A stretch of 64,000 nt of DNA from DASSFG01 sp035547915 (GTDB lineage: Bacteria > Planctomycetota > Planctomycetia > Pirellulales > JAICIG01), in contig DASZTS010000096.1 in the NCBI GenBank assembly GCA_035547915.1, positions 62,001-126,000 on the forward strand, written 5' to 3'. The notes below the pieces were generated by a model, which was given only the letters and a program-made list of their open reading frames with translations, did no database searches and had not been told where the DNA came from. A program made the position numbers and the translations under genes. Below, one piece after another: positions 19,090 through 28,195 of the stretch. The first letter of the stretch is position 1. The number at the start of each line of letters is the position of its first letter.

Positions 19090-20148
19090 TCAAATGACAT
19101 ACTCGGGTGTAAAAACGCGCGCTCGGCGCGGCGAGACATAGACGGTGTCGCCGCGCACCAGCCCCAACTCGGCGTAACGTTCACTGGGCAACTCGACGTT
19201 CAGGTCGATGCCGAACTCGTCCGCCGACACGTAGACCTTGGCCACCGGACCGGCGGCATTGATTCGTTCCACACGGCCCCGCAGGCTGGGCACACCATTC
19301 GATGACCGTTCGATCTCCAACTCGTGCGGCCGCACATAGACGGCCACCGGGGCCCCCTCCTCGTGGTTCTCGCCCGGCAGATCGAACTGGAACTCTTGCC
19401 ATTGCGCCCGACCGTTTTCGACCCGGCCGTGGAACACGTTCACGTTCCCCAAGAAGTCGATGACGAAACGGTTGGCCGGTTTTTCGAACACTTCCTGCGG
19501 CGTGCCGACCTGTTCGAGGCGGCCCCCCTGCATGACGGCCACCCGGTCGGAGACCTCGAACGCTTCTTCTTGATCGTGCGTGACGAAGACGCTCGTCATG
19601 TGGATCTCGTCGTGCAGTCGCCGCAGCCATTGCCGCAGTTCCTGCCGCACCTTGGCATCGAGCGCACCGAACGGCTCGTCGAGCAGCAGCACCTTCGGCT
19701 CGATCGCCAGTGCCCGCGCCAGCGCCACGCGCTGCCGCTGCCCGCCGGAGAGCTGCGACGGATAGCGCCGCTCGAACGACTCCAATCGCACGAGCCGGAG
19801 CAACTCACGCACGCGGCGATCGATGTCGGCCCCCTTCTTCTTGCGGACGCGCAGACCGAAGGCGACGTTCTCGAAGACATTCATGTGCCGGAACAGGGCG
19901 TAATGCTGGAAGACGAAGCCGACGTTCCGTTCCCGCGCCGAGTGGTGCGTGACGTCTTCGTCCTGATAGCGCACCGTGCCCGCGTCGGCCGTCTCGAGCC
20001 CGGCGATGACGCGCAGCAGCGTTGTCTTGCCCGAACCCGAAGGCCCCAAGAGAGCGAGGAGTTCGCCGCTGGGTACGTCGAGCGTGACGTCGTCCAAGGC
20101 GACGAAGTTACCGAATCGTTTCGAGACGTGTTCTACGCGAATGCTCAT
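19090..20148 (-). CDS. cysA: Sulfate/thiosulfate ABC transporter ATP-binding protein
   Basis: 352 residues. Walker A GPSGSGKTT at residues 35-43, signature LSGGQRQR at 133-140, Walker B VLLLDEP at 153-159 and the switch His (VFVTHDQEEA) are all present. The C-terminal part (from about 240) is the TOBE-like domain of CysA-type ATPases. It energises uptake of sulfate through the CysT/CysW channel. Its start overlaps the stop of cysW by four bases (ATGA), showing translational coupling. The order binding protein, CysT, CysW, CysA and the length fit the sulfate family; molybdate or other oxyanion specificity is less likely given the complete cys set. Confidence 0.94.
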   Translation of the reverse strand: MSIRVEHVSKRFGNFVALDDVTLDVPSGELLALLGPSGSGKTTLLRVIAGLETADAGTVRYQDEDVTHHSARERNVGFVFQHYALFRHMNVFENVAFGLRVRKKKGADIDRRVRELLRLVRLESFERRYPSQLSGGQRQRVALARALAIEPKVLLLDEPFGALDAKVRQELRQWLRRLHDEIHMTSVFVTHDQEEAFEVSDRVAVMQGGRLEQVGTPQEVFEKPANRFVIDFLGNVNVFHGRVENGRAQWQEFQFDLPGENHEEGAPVAVYVRPHELEIERSSNGVPSLRGRVERINAAGPVAKVYVSADEFGIDLNVELPSERYAELGLVRGDTVYVSPRRARVFTPEYVI

Positions 20149-21044
20149 GCCAGAGATCCTGTAGCTTGCGATGACCCGGTAGCCTGCGAATCGAGCAGTT
20201 CCTGACGCGTCTTGCGTTCCAGCCAGCCCTTGAGCAACAACGAGAGCAAGGCGAACGAGGTGAGCACCGACGCCAACGCGAACGAACCGGGCGTGTCGTA
20301 ATCCTGAAACAGCTTCTCCACACGCAGCGGCATGGTGTCGGTGCGGCCCGCGATGTGCCCCGAGACGACATAGACGGCGCCGAACTCGCCGGTGGCGCGA
20401 GCCGCCGAGAGGATGACTCCGTAGAGCAAACCCCAGCGGATGTTCACTAGCGTGATGCGGCGGAACAACTGCCAGCCGTTCGCGCCCAAGCTGACGGCGG
20501 CCAGTTCCTCGTCGGAGCCCAGGGCTTCCATGAGCGGAATCAACTCGCGGGCGACGAACGGCAGCGTGACAAACGTCGTCGCCAACACCAGGCCGGGCAT
20601 CGCGAAGATCACTTTGAGGTGATGGGCCCGCAACCACGGCCCCAGATATCCTTGCAATCCGAAGATCAGCACGAGCGCCAGACCGGCGACCACGGGCGAG
20701 ACGCTGAATGGCAGATCGATGAGGGCCGTGAGCAAGGATCGCCCGCGGAAGCGGAAGCGCGCGATGGTCCAGGCCGCGATGACCCCGAAGATCACGTTGG
20801 CGACGATGGCAATGGGAGCCACCGTGAGCGTGAGCAGGATGGCGTGCCGCGTGTCGGCATCGACAACGAGCGTCTTCCAATAGGTCGCGGGCCCCTCCTG
20901 CAGCGCCTTGTGGAAGATGGCCACGACGGGCACAACGACCAAGATGCCGACGATGGCCAACGTCGCGGCGATGAGCGTCCAGCGCACGATCGCCGGATCG
21001 CGGCCCGCCGCGCCGTGGGTGCGGTGGTGAGACTGTTCAGCCAT
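20145..21044 (-). CDS. cysW: Sulfate ABC transporter permease CysW
   Basis: 299 residues with about six membrane helices. The first lies at residues 25-45 (LIAATLAIVGILVVVPVVAIF). The cytoplasmic coupling loop reads EELAAVSLGANGWQLFRRITL, the EAA motif that contacts the ATPase. It forms the sulfate channel with CysT. It overlaps cysT by eight bases upstream and cysA by four bases downstream. The FSVSPVVAGLALVLIFG segment is typical of the CysW branch. Confidence 0.94.
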   Translation of the reverse strand: MAEQSHHRTHGAAGRDPAIVRWTLIAATLAIVGILVVVPVVAIFHKALQEGPATYWKTLVVDADTRHAILLTLTVAPIAIVANVIFGVIAAWTIARFRFRGRSLLTALIDLPFSVSPVVAGLALVLIFGLQGYLGPWLRAHHLKVIFAMPGLVLATTFVTLPFVARELIPLMEALGSDEELAAVSLGANGWQLFRRITLVNIRWGLLYGVILSAARATGEFGAVYVVSGHIAGRTDTMPLRVEKLFQDYDTPGSFALASVLTSFALLSLLLKGWLERKTRQELLDSQATGSSQATGSLA

Positions 21045-21861
21045 CGTGGCGCTTGCTCCAATGTTCGAGGAAGTTGACCACGACGAGCATGCTCAGCGAC
21101 ATGGCCAACAACACCGTGGCGATGGCGGTCGCCTCCTTATAGGCGAATTCTTCCAGGCGCGCCACGATGAGCACCGGCGCGATCTCCGTGCGAAAGGGCA
21201 TGTTGCCCGACACGAAGACCACCGAACCGTACTCGCCGATGGCCCGCGCGAACGACAACGCAAAGCCCGTTATCAGGGCGGGGAGCAAACCGGGCATGAT
21301 CACGCGGCGAAAGGTCTGCCCGCGTGATGCTCCCAGCAGGGCCGCCGCGTCTTCCGTCTCCGCATCGAACGATTCCAACACCGGCTGCAAGGTCCTGACG
21401 ACGAAGGGAAAGCCGACGAAGACCAGGACGAGCACGACTGCCAGACGCGAGTAAGCCGCCTTAATGCCCAGGGGCACCAGGAACTGGCCTAGCCAGCCGT
21501 TGGCCACGTACAACTGCGAGTAGACGAGGCCGGCCACGGCGGTCGGCAGGGCGAAGGGTAGGTCGACCAACGAATCGACCAACCGCTTGCCCGGAAATTC
21601 GTAGCGCACCAACACCCAGGCGACCAAGAGTCCGATCACCACGTTCACCGCGGCCGCGGCCAGCGAACTGCCGAAGGTGAAGCCATAGGCCGCCCGAGCA
21701 CGGGCGTTCCAGGCCGCCTTCAAAAAGTCGTCGAACGACAACGACGAGGCTTTCAGAAGACAGCCGATCAACGGGACGACGACGAGCAGGCCGACCCAGA
21801 TCAAGGTGTAGCCCAGGCCGAGCCGGAAGCCCGGCAGGGCGCGGCGAGCGATAGTGGTCAT
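21037..21861 (-). CDS. cysT: Sulfate ABC transporter permease CysT (CysU)
   Basis: 274 residues, about six membrane helices. The loop EDAAALLGASRGQTFRRVIMP is the EAA coupling motif, and DLPFALPTAVAGLVYSQLY is typical of CysT. It pairs with CysW to form the sulfate permease. It starts only six bases after the binding-protein gene ends, so the two are one transcriptional unit. Confidence 0.94.
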   Translation of the reverse strand: MTTIARRALPGFRLGLGYTLIWVGLLVVVPLIGCLLKASSLSFDDFLKAAWNARARAAYGFTFGSSLAAAAVNVVIGLLVAWVLVRYEFPGKRLVDSLVDLPFALPTAVAGLVYSQLYVANGWLGQFLVPLGIKAAYSRLAVVLVLVFVGFPFVVRTLQPVLESFDAETEDAAALLGASRGQTFRRVIMPGLLPALITGFALSFARAIGEYGSVVFVSGNMPFRTEIAPVLIVARLEEFAYKEATAIATVLLAMSLSMLVVVNFLEHWSKRHDG

Positions 21862-21867
21862 GGGGCA

Positions 21868-22932
21868 TCACTCGCCAGTCGGTTGATAGATCTGATCGAA
21901 GACGGCCCCCGCCGCGAAGAACTTCTCGTAGGCTCCGTCCCAACTCCCCTCGGCCACGTCATTGACGGAGAACAACTCGATCTCGGGGAATTCTTCCTCG
22001 TGACCACGGCGGATGGTGTCGTTGATCGGGCGGTAGCCGTGCCGCGCGATGATCTCTTGGGCGACCGGCGTATAGACGAACCGCAGATAGTCTTCGGCGA
22101 CTTTCTCGACCCCCTTTCTCTTCGCATTGGCGTCGACCACCGCGACATAGGGTTCGGCCCGGATGCTGACCGGCGGATAGACCACCTCCAACTCGCCCTT
22201 GGCTTCTTCGACCTCCAACCGCGATTCGTTCTCCCAGGTCAGGTGCACGTCGCCGATTCCCTTCTGGGCGAACGTGGTGGTGGCGCCGCGCGCCGCCGAA
22301 TCGAGCACCGGCGTGTGCCGATACAGTTGCTTGACGAATTCGAGCGCGTCATCGGGCGATCCGCCGCGAGACACGACGGAGCCCCACGCGGCCAGGAAAC
22401 TGAGCTTGCCGTTACCCGAGGTCTTGGGACTGGGCGTGACGATCTCGATCCCTTCGCGAACCAGGTCGGGCCAATCCTTGATGCCCTTGGGATTGCCTTT
22501 GCGCACGACGAACACGATCGTCGAGAAGTAAGGAAGCGAATTGAACGGCAATCGATTCTGCCAACCTTCTTCGATGAGGCCGGCTTTGCGGATCGCATCG
22601 GTATCGGTGTAGAGCGCGAGCGTCACCACGTCGGCTTCCAGGCCGTCGATCACCGCGCGAGCCTGGCTCCCCGAGCCGCCGTGCGATTGCTTGACGGTGA
22701 CGTTCGTCTGCTCCTGTGCCGCGTATTCCTCCTGGAAGCGCTGGTTGATATCGCGCCACAGCTCGCGCGTCGGATCGTACGAGACGTTCAACAGCTCGAC
22801 CTCGAGCGGTTTTTGGCTTTCGGTCTGGGCGGCTGGCGACGGTCCGCCTGTCTTATTTGCCGAATCGCAGCCACAGGCTGCCAGAAGCACCAACAAGAGC
22901 GATCGAAAAGGGGTCTGGGGCCGGCGGCTCAT
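21868..22932 (-). CDS. sbp: Sulfate-binding periplasmic lipoprotein
   Basis: 354 residues. The start at 22932 has TAGGAG seven bases upstream. A lipoprotein signal (SLLLVLLAAC then GCDS) tethers it to the membrane. The mature domain begins VELLNVSYDPTRELWRDIN and contains KQSHGGSGSQARAVIDGLEADVV, the oxyanion-binding turn of the sulfate-binding protein family. It delivers sulfate to CysT/CysW. First gene of the five-gene operon that ends with yezD. An ATTAC-N7-GTAAT dyad lies 46 bases upstream. Paralogues for thiosulfate (CysP) cannot be excluded. Confidence 0.93.
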   Translation of the reverse strand: MSRRPQTPFRSLLLVLLAACGCDSANKTGGPSPAAQTESQKPLEVELLNVSYDPTRELWRDINQRFQEEYAAQEQTNVTVKQSHGGSGSQARAVIDGLEADVVTLALYTDTDAIRKAGLIEEGWQNRLPFNSLPYFSTIVFVVRKGNPKGIKDWPDLVREGIEIVTPSPKTSGNGKLSFLAAWGSVVSRGGSPDDALEFVKQLYRHTPVLDSAARGATTTFAQKGIGDVHLTWENESRLEVEEAKGELEVVYPPVSIRAEPYVAVVDANAKRKGVEKVAEDYLRFVYTPVAQEIIARHGYRPINDTIRRGHEEEFPEIELFSVNDVAEGSWDGAYEKFFAAGAVFDQIYQPTGE

Positions 22933-23253
22933 TCTGGGGCTCCTAGGTAATTCATTTACTTGATCGTCTTAATGATGATTACTAATATCGTAATATAAGT
23001 CATGTTTGTCTAGCCCTGGTTGCCATTTTTCTCGTTTGTGCGGACCATAATCGGCTGCAAACACAATCCATTGAACGGTTTAAGAACGCGTGACGCAGTG
23101 GAAAAAAACGGCCAAAAATGAAAGCTCCGCCGAGAGTCTTGTCGTGAGCCTCGCGAACTCGGTCGCGGCCTCGGTGCTTGGTAAGGAATCGCGAATTCCT
23201 GTTGCCAGTGGGGCCTTAACGCCCTGCCTTCCTACCGTGGTATCTTGTCGGGG
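22933..23253. other. Divergent intergenic region upstream of the sulfate operon
   Basis: 321 bases between the leftward sulfate operon and a rightward small membrane protein. Its left half is unusually AT-rich for this genome and holds the dyad at 22978-22994 and a TATATT-like box on the minus strand. No gene is seen. Confidence 0.5.
22978..22994. promoter_or_regulatory. ATTAC-N7-GTAAT dyad upstream of sulfate operon
   Basis: Perfect five-base arms around an AT-rich spacer, within the AT-rich leader 46 bases from the first gene of the operon. The position fits an operator of a sulfur-responsive repressor, but which regulator is unknown. Confidence 0.35.
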
Positions 23254-23523
23254 ATGGACGAGAACCCGTATAAGGCGCCACGGGCCTTCGCGCCGCTACC
23301 CTTCGAGACCGAGTTGGCGCGATTGCGGTTACGACTGGGCATACTCAAGCCGGCCTTCGCCGCAATAAGCGGCCTGACGGCGCTCGTTCTCGCCAACGCC
23401 GTCTGCGCCTTCGACGCATCCGCAGCCGTCACCGGAATCATCTTCGTCGTCGTGTGGTTCGTCGTCGGACTCGCCTGCGCGAGAACCGCAACCAGGCTCA
23501 GACAGCACCTAGCGCCTGGCTAA
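23254..23523 (+). CDS. Small membrane protein of the MDENPYKAP type
   Basis: 89 residues. It opens with MDENPYKAPRAFAP, a start sequence seen in many small planctomycete membrane proteins. A charged segment follows, then two membrane helices (about residues 35-55 and 62-80). Its stop overlaps the stop of the converging gene on the minus strand by four bases. Function unknown. Confidence 0.7.
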   Translation: MDENPYKAPRAFAPLPFETELARLRLRLGILKPAFAAISGLTALVLANAVCAFDASAAVTGIIFVVVWFVVGLACARTATRLRQHLAPG

Positions 23524-24239
23524 TCAGGAGGTTGGCCATCCCACAAGCACGGATCTTGCCAGGTCGCAAGCAGGAACCAAGGTAGACCGCCGGTGTCGAC
23601 GACCAGTGCTACCGAGCCCAGGAGGGCCGCGCGCCAGTCGGCAAAGCCAGCAAGTCCGCTGAGCACGATCAGCAAGCTGCCGATCAAGGGGAGTCCCGAA
23701 ATGTGAGGCATCGCGGCCATCGAGCCATGGCGCCACGCATAAATGAGCGGGCGGATGAACGACAGATAGAAATTGAGAACGGCCACGAGCAGTCCCACCG
23801 CAGCGAGGGAGACGCCGAGCCAACCTTCACGTGGATATCCCCAGCCAATGCTCAAGGAGGAAAGCACCAGGGCTACGGGACCAAAACAGACGGCCAGGCC
23901 CACCACGCGCCGCGGATACTTGCGAACGAAATCGGCCGATGCCAATCGCATCGCCGCGCCCAACACGACGGTATTGCAAAATAATGCCAGGAGCACGCCG
24001 ACCGATAGTCGCACCCGGGGGAGTTCGCCGTGCAGCTTTAGCATGCCCGGCGGCGCGGGATTACGAGCATCATACCAATCGTGCATGGCGACTAACCATC
24101 GGTCCGGGTACGGCCAAGATCGTGGCCAATCGGCTTCGGTGCTGAGCGTGTTGGCGTCGATACGGTGCAGCGCCCAGCCGCAATACAGGGCACCAATCGC
24201 GCCCATAGCAAGGACGCCAATGGAGAGACGACGAAGCAT
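23520..24239 (-). CDS. Multi-spanning membrane protein, hypothetical
   Basis: 239 residues. The start was set at the ATG at 24239 and not at an upstream TTG. It begins with a signal-anchor helix (LSIGVLAMGAIGALYCGWAL), has a soluble loop containing DWPRSWPYPDRWL, then about four more hydrophobic segments. No catalytic or transport motif is recognised. It overlaps the end of the rightward small membrane protein by four bases. Confidence 0.65.
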   Translation of the reverse strand: MLRRLSIGVLAMGAIGALYCGWALHRIDANTLSTEADWPRSWPYPDRWLVAMHDWYDARNPAPPGMLKLHGELPRVRLSVGVLLALFCNTVVLGAAMRLASADFVRKYPRRVVGLAVCFGPVALVLSSLSIGWGYPREGWLGVSLAAVGLLVAVLNFYLSFIRPLIYAWRHGSMAAMPHISGLPLIGSLLIVLSGLAGFADWRAALLGSVALVVDTGGLPWFLLATWQDPCLWDGQPPD

Positions 24240-24370
24240 GTGCTGAACCAACTAAGCGGCCGTGACGCCGTCCTCTTTCATTCCATACCCGCCTCGATCT
24301 TACCTTCGATAAGCTGCGTGACGAACGGTTCGCGGCGTCCATCATCGCGCTCCGATCGCATTTTTTCGCT

Positions 24371-24425
24371 AAGAGCGGCTGACGCCGATTCCTGTGAAGC
24401 TAAATCCGGTTTTGTCGGTTGCTCT
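24371..24425 (+). repeat. Dispersed inverted-repeat element, copy B (internally deleted)
   Basis: It keeps the left arm start AAGAGCGGCTGAC and the right half from GCCGATT through TCCGGTTTTGTCGG and TTGCTCT. About 45 internal bases, including the left side of the inner hairpin, are missing. It lies upstream of the DUF4349 gene. Confidence 0.8.
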
Positions 24426-24509
24426 AAATTCGTGATCGGCTTCGGGAATTATCTGTGGACATGAGGTGTCTCTATAGGTAGCGGCGAAACCGGATCGGGA
24501 GACGCTTCC

Positions 24510-25460
24510 ATGAACAGCGGATGGCGATGGTGCGCGACGGGGCTCACTCTGTTGATATTCGCCGGATGCGGCAAAGCGGAGTTTCCACACGAAAGCTCGG
24601 CCCAATTCGATTCGGCAGGACGCTCAGAGAAGGTCGGCGCGGCGCACTCGCCTGCCTCGACGACGCACGCTGCTCTGGTCCGGGCACCTGCGGAAACAGG
24701 CGTGGCGGGAGACATCGCTGGGGACAACACCGTCGAACGGGAGAGCGGCGGCACGACCCGCAAGATTCTCTACAACGCGGAGATCGACCTGGTGTGCGAC
24801 GATTTCGAGGCGGTCGCCGGACGATTGGACGGTTTGGCCAAGTCGGCCGACGGCTTTATCGCCGACACACAGTTGATGGGTGCGTCGGGTTCGCCGCGCT
24901 GGGGAATGTGGAAGCTGCGCGTGCCGACCGGCCGCTTCGATGGCCTGTTGGCCGAGGTCAAAAAGCTCGCCGAGGTGCGTAACGTTCGCGCGACCGCCGA
25001 TGACGTGAGCCAGGAATATTACGACGTCGAAGCCCGCATTCGCAACGAGCAGCAAGAAGAAGCACGGCTGTTGAAGCTGCTCGACGATCGTACGGCCGAG
25101 CTCGCCGATGTGCTGTCGGTCGAGCGCGAAATCTCGCGCGTTCGCGGCGAAGTGGAGCAGATGCAGGCCCGGCTGAGAGTGCTCACCGATCTGACCGACC
25201 TGGCTACGCTCACGGTTCGGCTCGAGGAGGTGAAGGCATTCCACCCCGACACGTCAGCGACTTTCGGACAGCGTTTGGCGCGAAGTGTCGCGCGCTCCTG
25301 GGAGTCGTTGGTCGGCGCGTTGCAGGCGATCGTCATCGGTCTGGCGGTCGCCGCGCCGTGGTTCGTGGCGCTGGGCCTGCCAGTGTTGGCGGCAGTCGTG
25401 CTACTGCGCCGGTGGCTGCGTGCGGCGACAGTGCGCTCGCGCACGGCGACTACTTCTTGA
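24510..25460 (+). CDS. DUF4349-domain lipoprotein
   Basis: 316 residues. A lipoprotein signal (LTLLIFAGC) is followed by a low-complexity linker to about residue 85. The DUF4349 domain then starts with RKILYNAEIDLVCDDFEAV. A central coiled coil (about 175-240: NEQQEEARLLKLLDDRTAEL and on) and a C-terminal membrane helix (AIVIGLAVAAPWFVALGLPV) complete the family layout. It is probably anchored at both ends in the envelope; the role is unknown. Its end overlaps the converging prenyltransferase-repeat gene by 11 bases. Confidence 0.85.
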   Translation: MNSGWRWCATGLTLLIFAGCGKAEFPHESSAQFDSAGRSEKVGAAHSPASTTHAALVRAPAETGVAGDIAGDNTVERESGGTTRKILYNAEIDLVCDDFEAVAGRLDGLAKSADGFIADTQLMGASGSPRWGMWKLRVPTGRFDGLLAEVKKLAEVRNVRATADDVSQEYYDVEARIRNEQQEEARLLKLLDDRTAELADVLSVEREISRVRGEVEQMQARLRVLTDLTDLATLTVRLEEVKAFHPDTSATFGQRLARSVARSWESLVGALQAIVIGLAVAAPWFVALGLPVLAAVVLLRRWLRAATVRSRTATTS

Positions 25461-27276
25461 AGAATGCCTTTTCCTCCGGCTGACCCTGCACGCGCTCGAA
25501 GCGATAGTAAACTTCAAGCGTCAGCACGGCTAAGGCGGTGGAGTAGATCCGGCCGCCGCGCGAACCCCAACGGTCGTTCGGCTCCCAACTTCCGCGCTCG
25601 CAGCCTTCGCCGGATATTTGCAGGGCGATGACGCGGTCGCGAATCACCCCGTTCCACCGCTCCCACGATTTCCCTCCGGCCTGGAACATGGCCATCGTGC
25701 AGTTGTACCAGAGGTAGTAATCCTTTTCGACGCGCCTTGTGCGCGCGCCGCGGCTCCGCTTGCCGTCCACGGTATCGGCCAGATAGGCAGCCCCGGCGGT
25801 CACAAACGTAGAATTCGGCTTCTTCTGAAAGAACTCGATGGCCATCATGCCGACGCCGGTCATGGCGTCGGTCCCCGCTTGGTAGTGGTTGAAATAATAC
25901 GTGCGTTGGGCGACGTGGTGTGCCGTGAAGAAGGCGTTCATCCGCACGATGGTCCTCGGATCGATATCGATCTTCGCCTCGCGCGCCGTCTTCAGGGCGA
26001 GCATCACCCAGCCCGAGACCGAGCAGTCGGTGAAGTCGTTGGGATTGGTCGTGTATCGCCACCCGCCGTCGTTGTGTTGCTGCCGTTCGATGAACCCCAC
26101 CGCGCGGGTCGCGGCCGAGAGGTATCGCGTGTCGGGCTTCTTTCCTTCGGCGACGGCCACGGCGCAGGCCTCGCACAAGGCGAACGTCGCGATCGCGTGC
26201 TCATACATGAAGTGCTGTTGGAACGACGCTCCGGCTTCCATCTCCGGGGGCGATGGGTTCTGCGAGCCGACGATCCAGCCGTCCGGCGACTGCAATCCGA
26301 CCAAGTAATCCAGCCCGTGCGCGACGCGGTCGGAATATTTTTGGCCGTTGAAGGGATAGTTGCCGGCGGCCAGGAAGGCGAGCAACGCCATCCCCGTATG
26401 GGCCGCTTCGTACACGCCTCCGGGTCCGTCGCAGGAATGCTCTCTGTCGCACCGCGAATCGGGTCCGTCGCCCAGACAATCGGCGCCCCAATGACCGTCT
26501 TCTCCCTGGTGCCGCGCCAGCCAATTCAACCCATCGTCGACGGCGGTTTGCGATTCGAGCGTGCCGCCATATTGGGCCAGCCACTCGGGTGTCTTGGGTT
26601 TGGTCCGCTCCGCATAGATCGTCTTCGGCACCTCGGCCGGGATGGCGAGAGGTGGTTCGGGCTCAGGTTCCGGGATGCGCTGTGGCGCCGCGCCCACGAG
26701 CCCCACGGGAGCGGCCGGTTCGGCCAACTCCTGCTTCGGTTCCATCACGGGGAGCGCGAGTTCCTTGGGCGACGGCTCGCCGACCAACCCCAACGGATCG
26801 GCCGGCTGCGGGCCCTCTGTCTCGTGATCCTCTGCCGCTGGATCTTTTGTCGCGGGGCTCTCTTTCGCCGGATCGTCGTTCGGCACCGTCGGCTGTACTT
26901 CGTTATCGAGCTGTTGCTCGGGCACCTCGCTCTCGGCAGCGGGCTGCTCCTGTCTCGGCGGTTCGCGATCGCTTGCCACGTCGGCGACTTCCTTCAACGG
27001 AGGATGCCCGGATCGCAAGGCGAACCAAGCCGCGCCGAGTCCACAACCGATAAACAGGATCGCGAGCCCGACGTAATATCGGTGTCTCGCCGATCGTGGC
27101 GACGAGATGGTTTGCGTATCGGCCGGCCTCATCGCAACGCGACCAGGCGGTGGTGGCGGGCGCCGAGGGACCGTGCGCGATGTATTCAGCGCGCGGCCGC
27201 ACCCCGCGTGGGGACACACGCTAGCAGCCTCGGGAACCGACTTGTGACAGGCAGGGCAAGTTCTCACGAGCGGCAT
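25450..27276 (-). CDS. Zinc-ribbon, membrane-anchored prenyltransferase/squalene-cyclase-repeat protein
   Basis: 608 residues. The N-terminus carries a four-Cys ribbon (CPACHKSVPEAASVCPHAGC). A Pro-rich stretch, one membrane helix (YYVGLAILFIGCGLGAAWFAL) and a long acidic, Pro-rich linker to about residue 220 follow. The C-terminal domain has alpha/alpha-toroid repeats of the squalene-hopene-cyclase/prenyltransferase type (GLNWLARHQGEDGHWG, LQSPDGWIVG, RQQHNDGGWRYT). The cyclase DxDD motif was not seen, so it is probably a non-catalytic toroid. Such fusions recur in planctomycetes with unknown function. The start at 27276 was chosen just ahead of the Cys ribbon. Confidence 0.82.
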   Translation of the reverse strand: MPLVRTCPACHKSVPEAASVCPHAGCGRALNTSRTVPRRPPPPPGRVAMRPADTQTISSPRSARHRYYVGLAILFIGCGLGAAWFALRSGHPPLKEVADVASDREPPRQEQPAAESEVPEQQLDNEVQPTVPNDDPAKESPATKDPAAEDHETEGPQPADPLGLVGEPSPKELALPVMEPKQELAEPAAPVGLVGAAPQRIPEPEPEPPLAIPAEVPKTIYAERTKPKTPEWLAQYGGTLESQTAVDDGLNWLARHQGEDGHWGADCLGDGPDSRCDREHSCDGPGGVYEAAHTGMALLAFLAAGNYPFNGQKYSDRVAHGLDYLVGLQSPDGWIVGSQNPSPPEMEAGASFQQHFMYEHAIATFALCEACAVAVAEGKKPDTRYLSAATRAVGFIERQQHNDGGWRYTTNPNDFTDCSVSGWVMLALKTAREAKIDIDPRTIVRMNAFFTAHHVAQRTYYFNHYQAGTDAMTGVGMMAIEFFQKKPNSTFVTAGAAYLADTVDGKRSRGARTRRVEKDYYLWYNCTMAMFQAGGKSWERWNGVIRDRVIALQISGEGCERGSWEPNDRWGSRGGRIYSTALAVLTLEVYYRFERVQGQPEEKAFFKK

Positions 27277-27579
27277 CACACACAAGGACCTTTCCCTCAG
27301 TATGACCCTGCACGCTGGGTTAGCAATCACCGTACCACGTCATTGGGCTCCCAACCGAAGACCTTGATGTCGACCGACTTGCGGCCAGTGGCCCATCGCG
27401 ACCCAATCGCGTCGATACTTCGTTTGTCATCTTATTGACTATGGACCCCGAGCAAACACATCGTACGGCCGCGGACATCAACGAGCCTCTGCCGTGGTGC
27501 TATACTGCAACCACTGTCGGATCGGCCTTCGTCGCCGACCCTATCGCTGCCCCCAAAACCGAAATCGAGAGACAGACGC
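27277..27579. other. Divergent intergenic region
   Basis: 303 bases between a leftward gene (starts 27276) and the rightward HD gene. No gene or clear promoter was recognised. Confidence 0.4.
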
Positions 27580-28116
27580 TTGGTTCCGATCGATTCACTG
27601 TTGTCCGCCATCTCGTTTGCTGCCCGCGCGCACCTAGACCATTTTCGCAAGGACGGTGCGACGCCGTATGTCGCGCACCCGTTTCGCGTGGCGACCATCC
27701 TGTCCACCGTCTTCGGCGTGACCGACCTGGATATGCTCACCGCGGCCGTCCTGCACGACACGATCGAGGATACCCGCACCGATCATGATGACCTGAGCGA
27801 GCGGTTCGGCTCCCGCGCGGCCGACTATGTGGCGGCCTTGTCGAAGGACAAGCGACTGCCCGAGGAGCAGCGAGAACGTGAATACCACGACGGCCTGACC
27901 GCCGCACCCGTGGCCGTCAAGTTGTGCAAACTGGCTGACGTGTACGACAACCTGCTGGATTCGCGCGGGATGGACGCCAGGGCGCGGCGCAAGACGATCG
28001 GAAAAGCCCACGAAGCGCTCGAACGGTTCACGCCTGCCCTGTCGAGCGAGTGGCCGCACGTACTCGCCGCCGTGCGCGACGCCATCGCCCAGATCGAGCG
28101 AGAGTTGGCGTCGTGA
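27580..28116 (+). CDS. HD-domain (p)ppGpp hydrolase-like protein (Mesh1/SpoT HD type)
   Basis: 178 residues, from a TTG start because no ATG or GTG lies earlier in frame. The metal-binding pattern of the RelA/SpoT HD domain is complete: His33 (YVAHPFRVA), His59-Asp60 (AAVLHDTIEDT) and a distal Asp in KLCKLADVYDNL. Stand-alone proteins of this length hydrolyse (p)ppGpp (Mesh1-like SAHs) or related phosphorylated nucleotides. No synthetase domain is attached. Substrate is inferred from the family; genomic context gives no further clue. Confidence 0.82.
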   Translation: MVPIDSLLSAISFAARAHLDHFRKDGATPYVAHPFRVATILSTVFGVTDLDMLTAAVLHDTIEDTRTDHDDLSERFGSRAADYVAALSKDKRLPEEQREREYHDGLTAAPVAVKLCKLADVYDNLLDSRGMDARARRKTIGKAHEALERFTPALSSEWPHVLAAVRDAIAQIERELAS

Positions 28117-28167
28117 ATCGCGCCAAAGTTTCGGTCCCGATTGGCGTTTCGCCACGCCCTTCGGAGG

Positions 28168-28188
28168 CTCTCAGGGCGCGCCACCCTG
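28168..28188 (+). terminator. Weak hairpin between convergent genes
   Basis: Arms TCAGGG and CCCTGA around a seven-base loop, between the convergent HD and HAD genes. No long T tract follows, so termination is uncertain. Confidence 0.3.
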
Positions 28189-28195
28189 AAAGGTT

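Noticed and set aside
25618..27438. 606-codon frame opposite the prenyltransferase-repeat gene
   Set aside because: Antisense to a gene with clear zinc ribbon and toroid repeats; the composition is Arg/His-rich.
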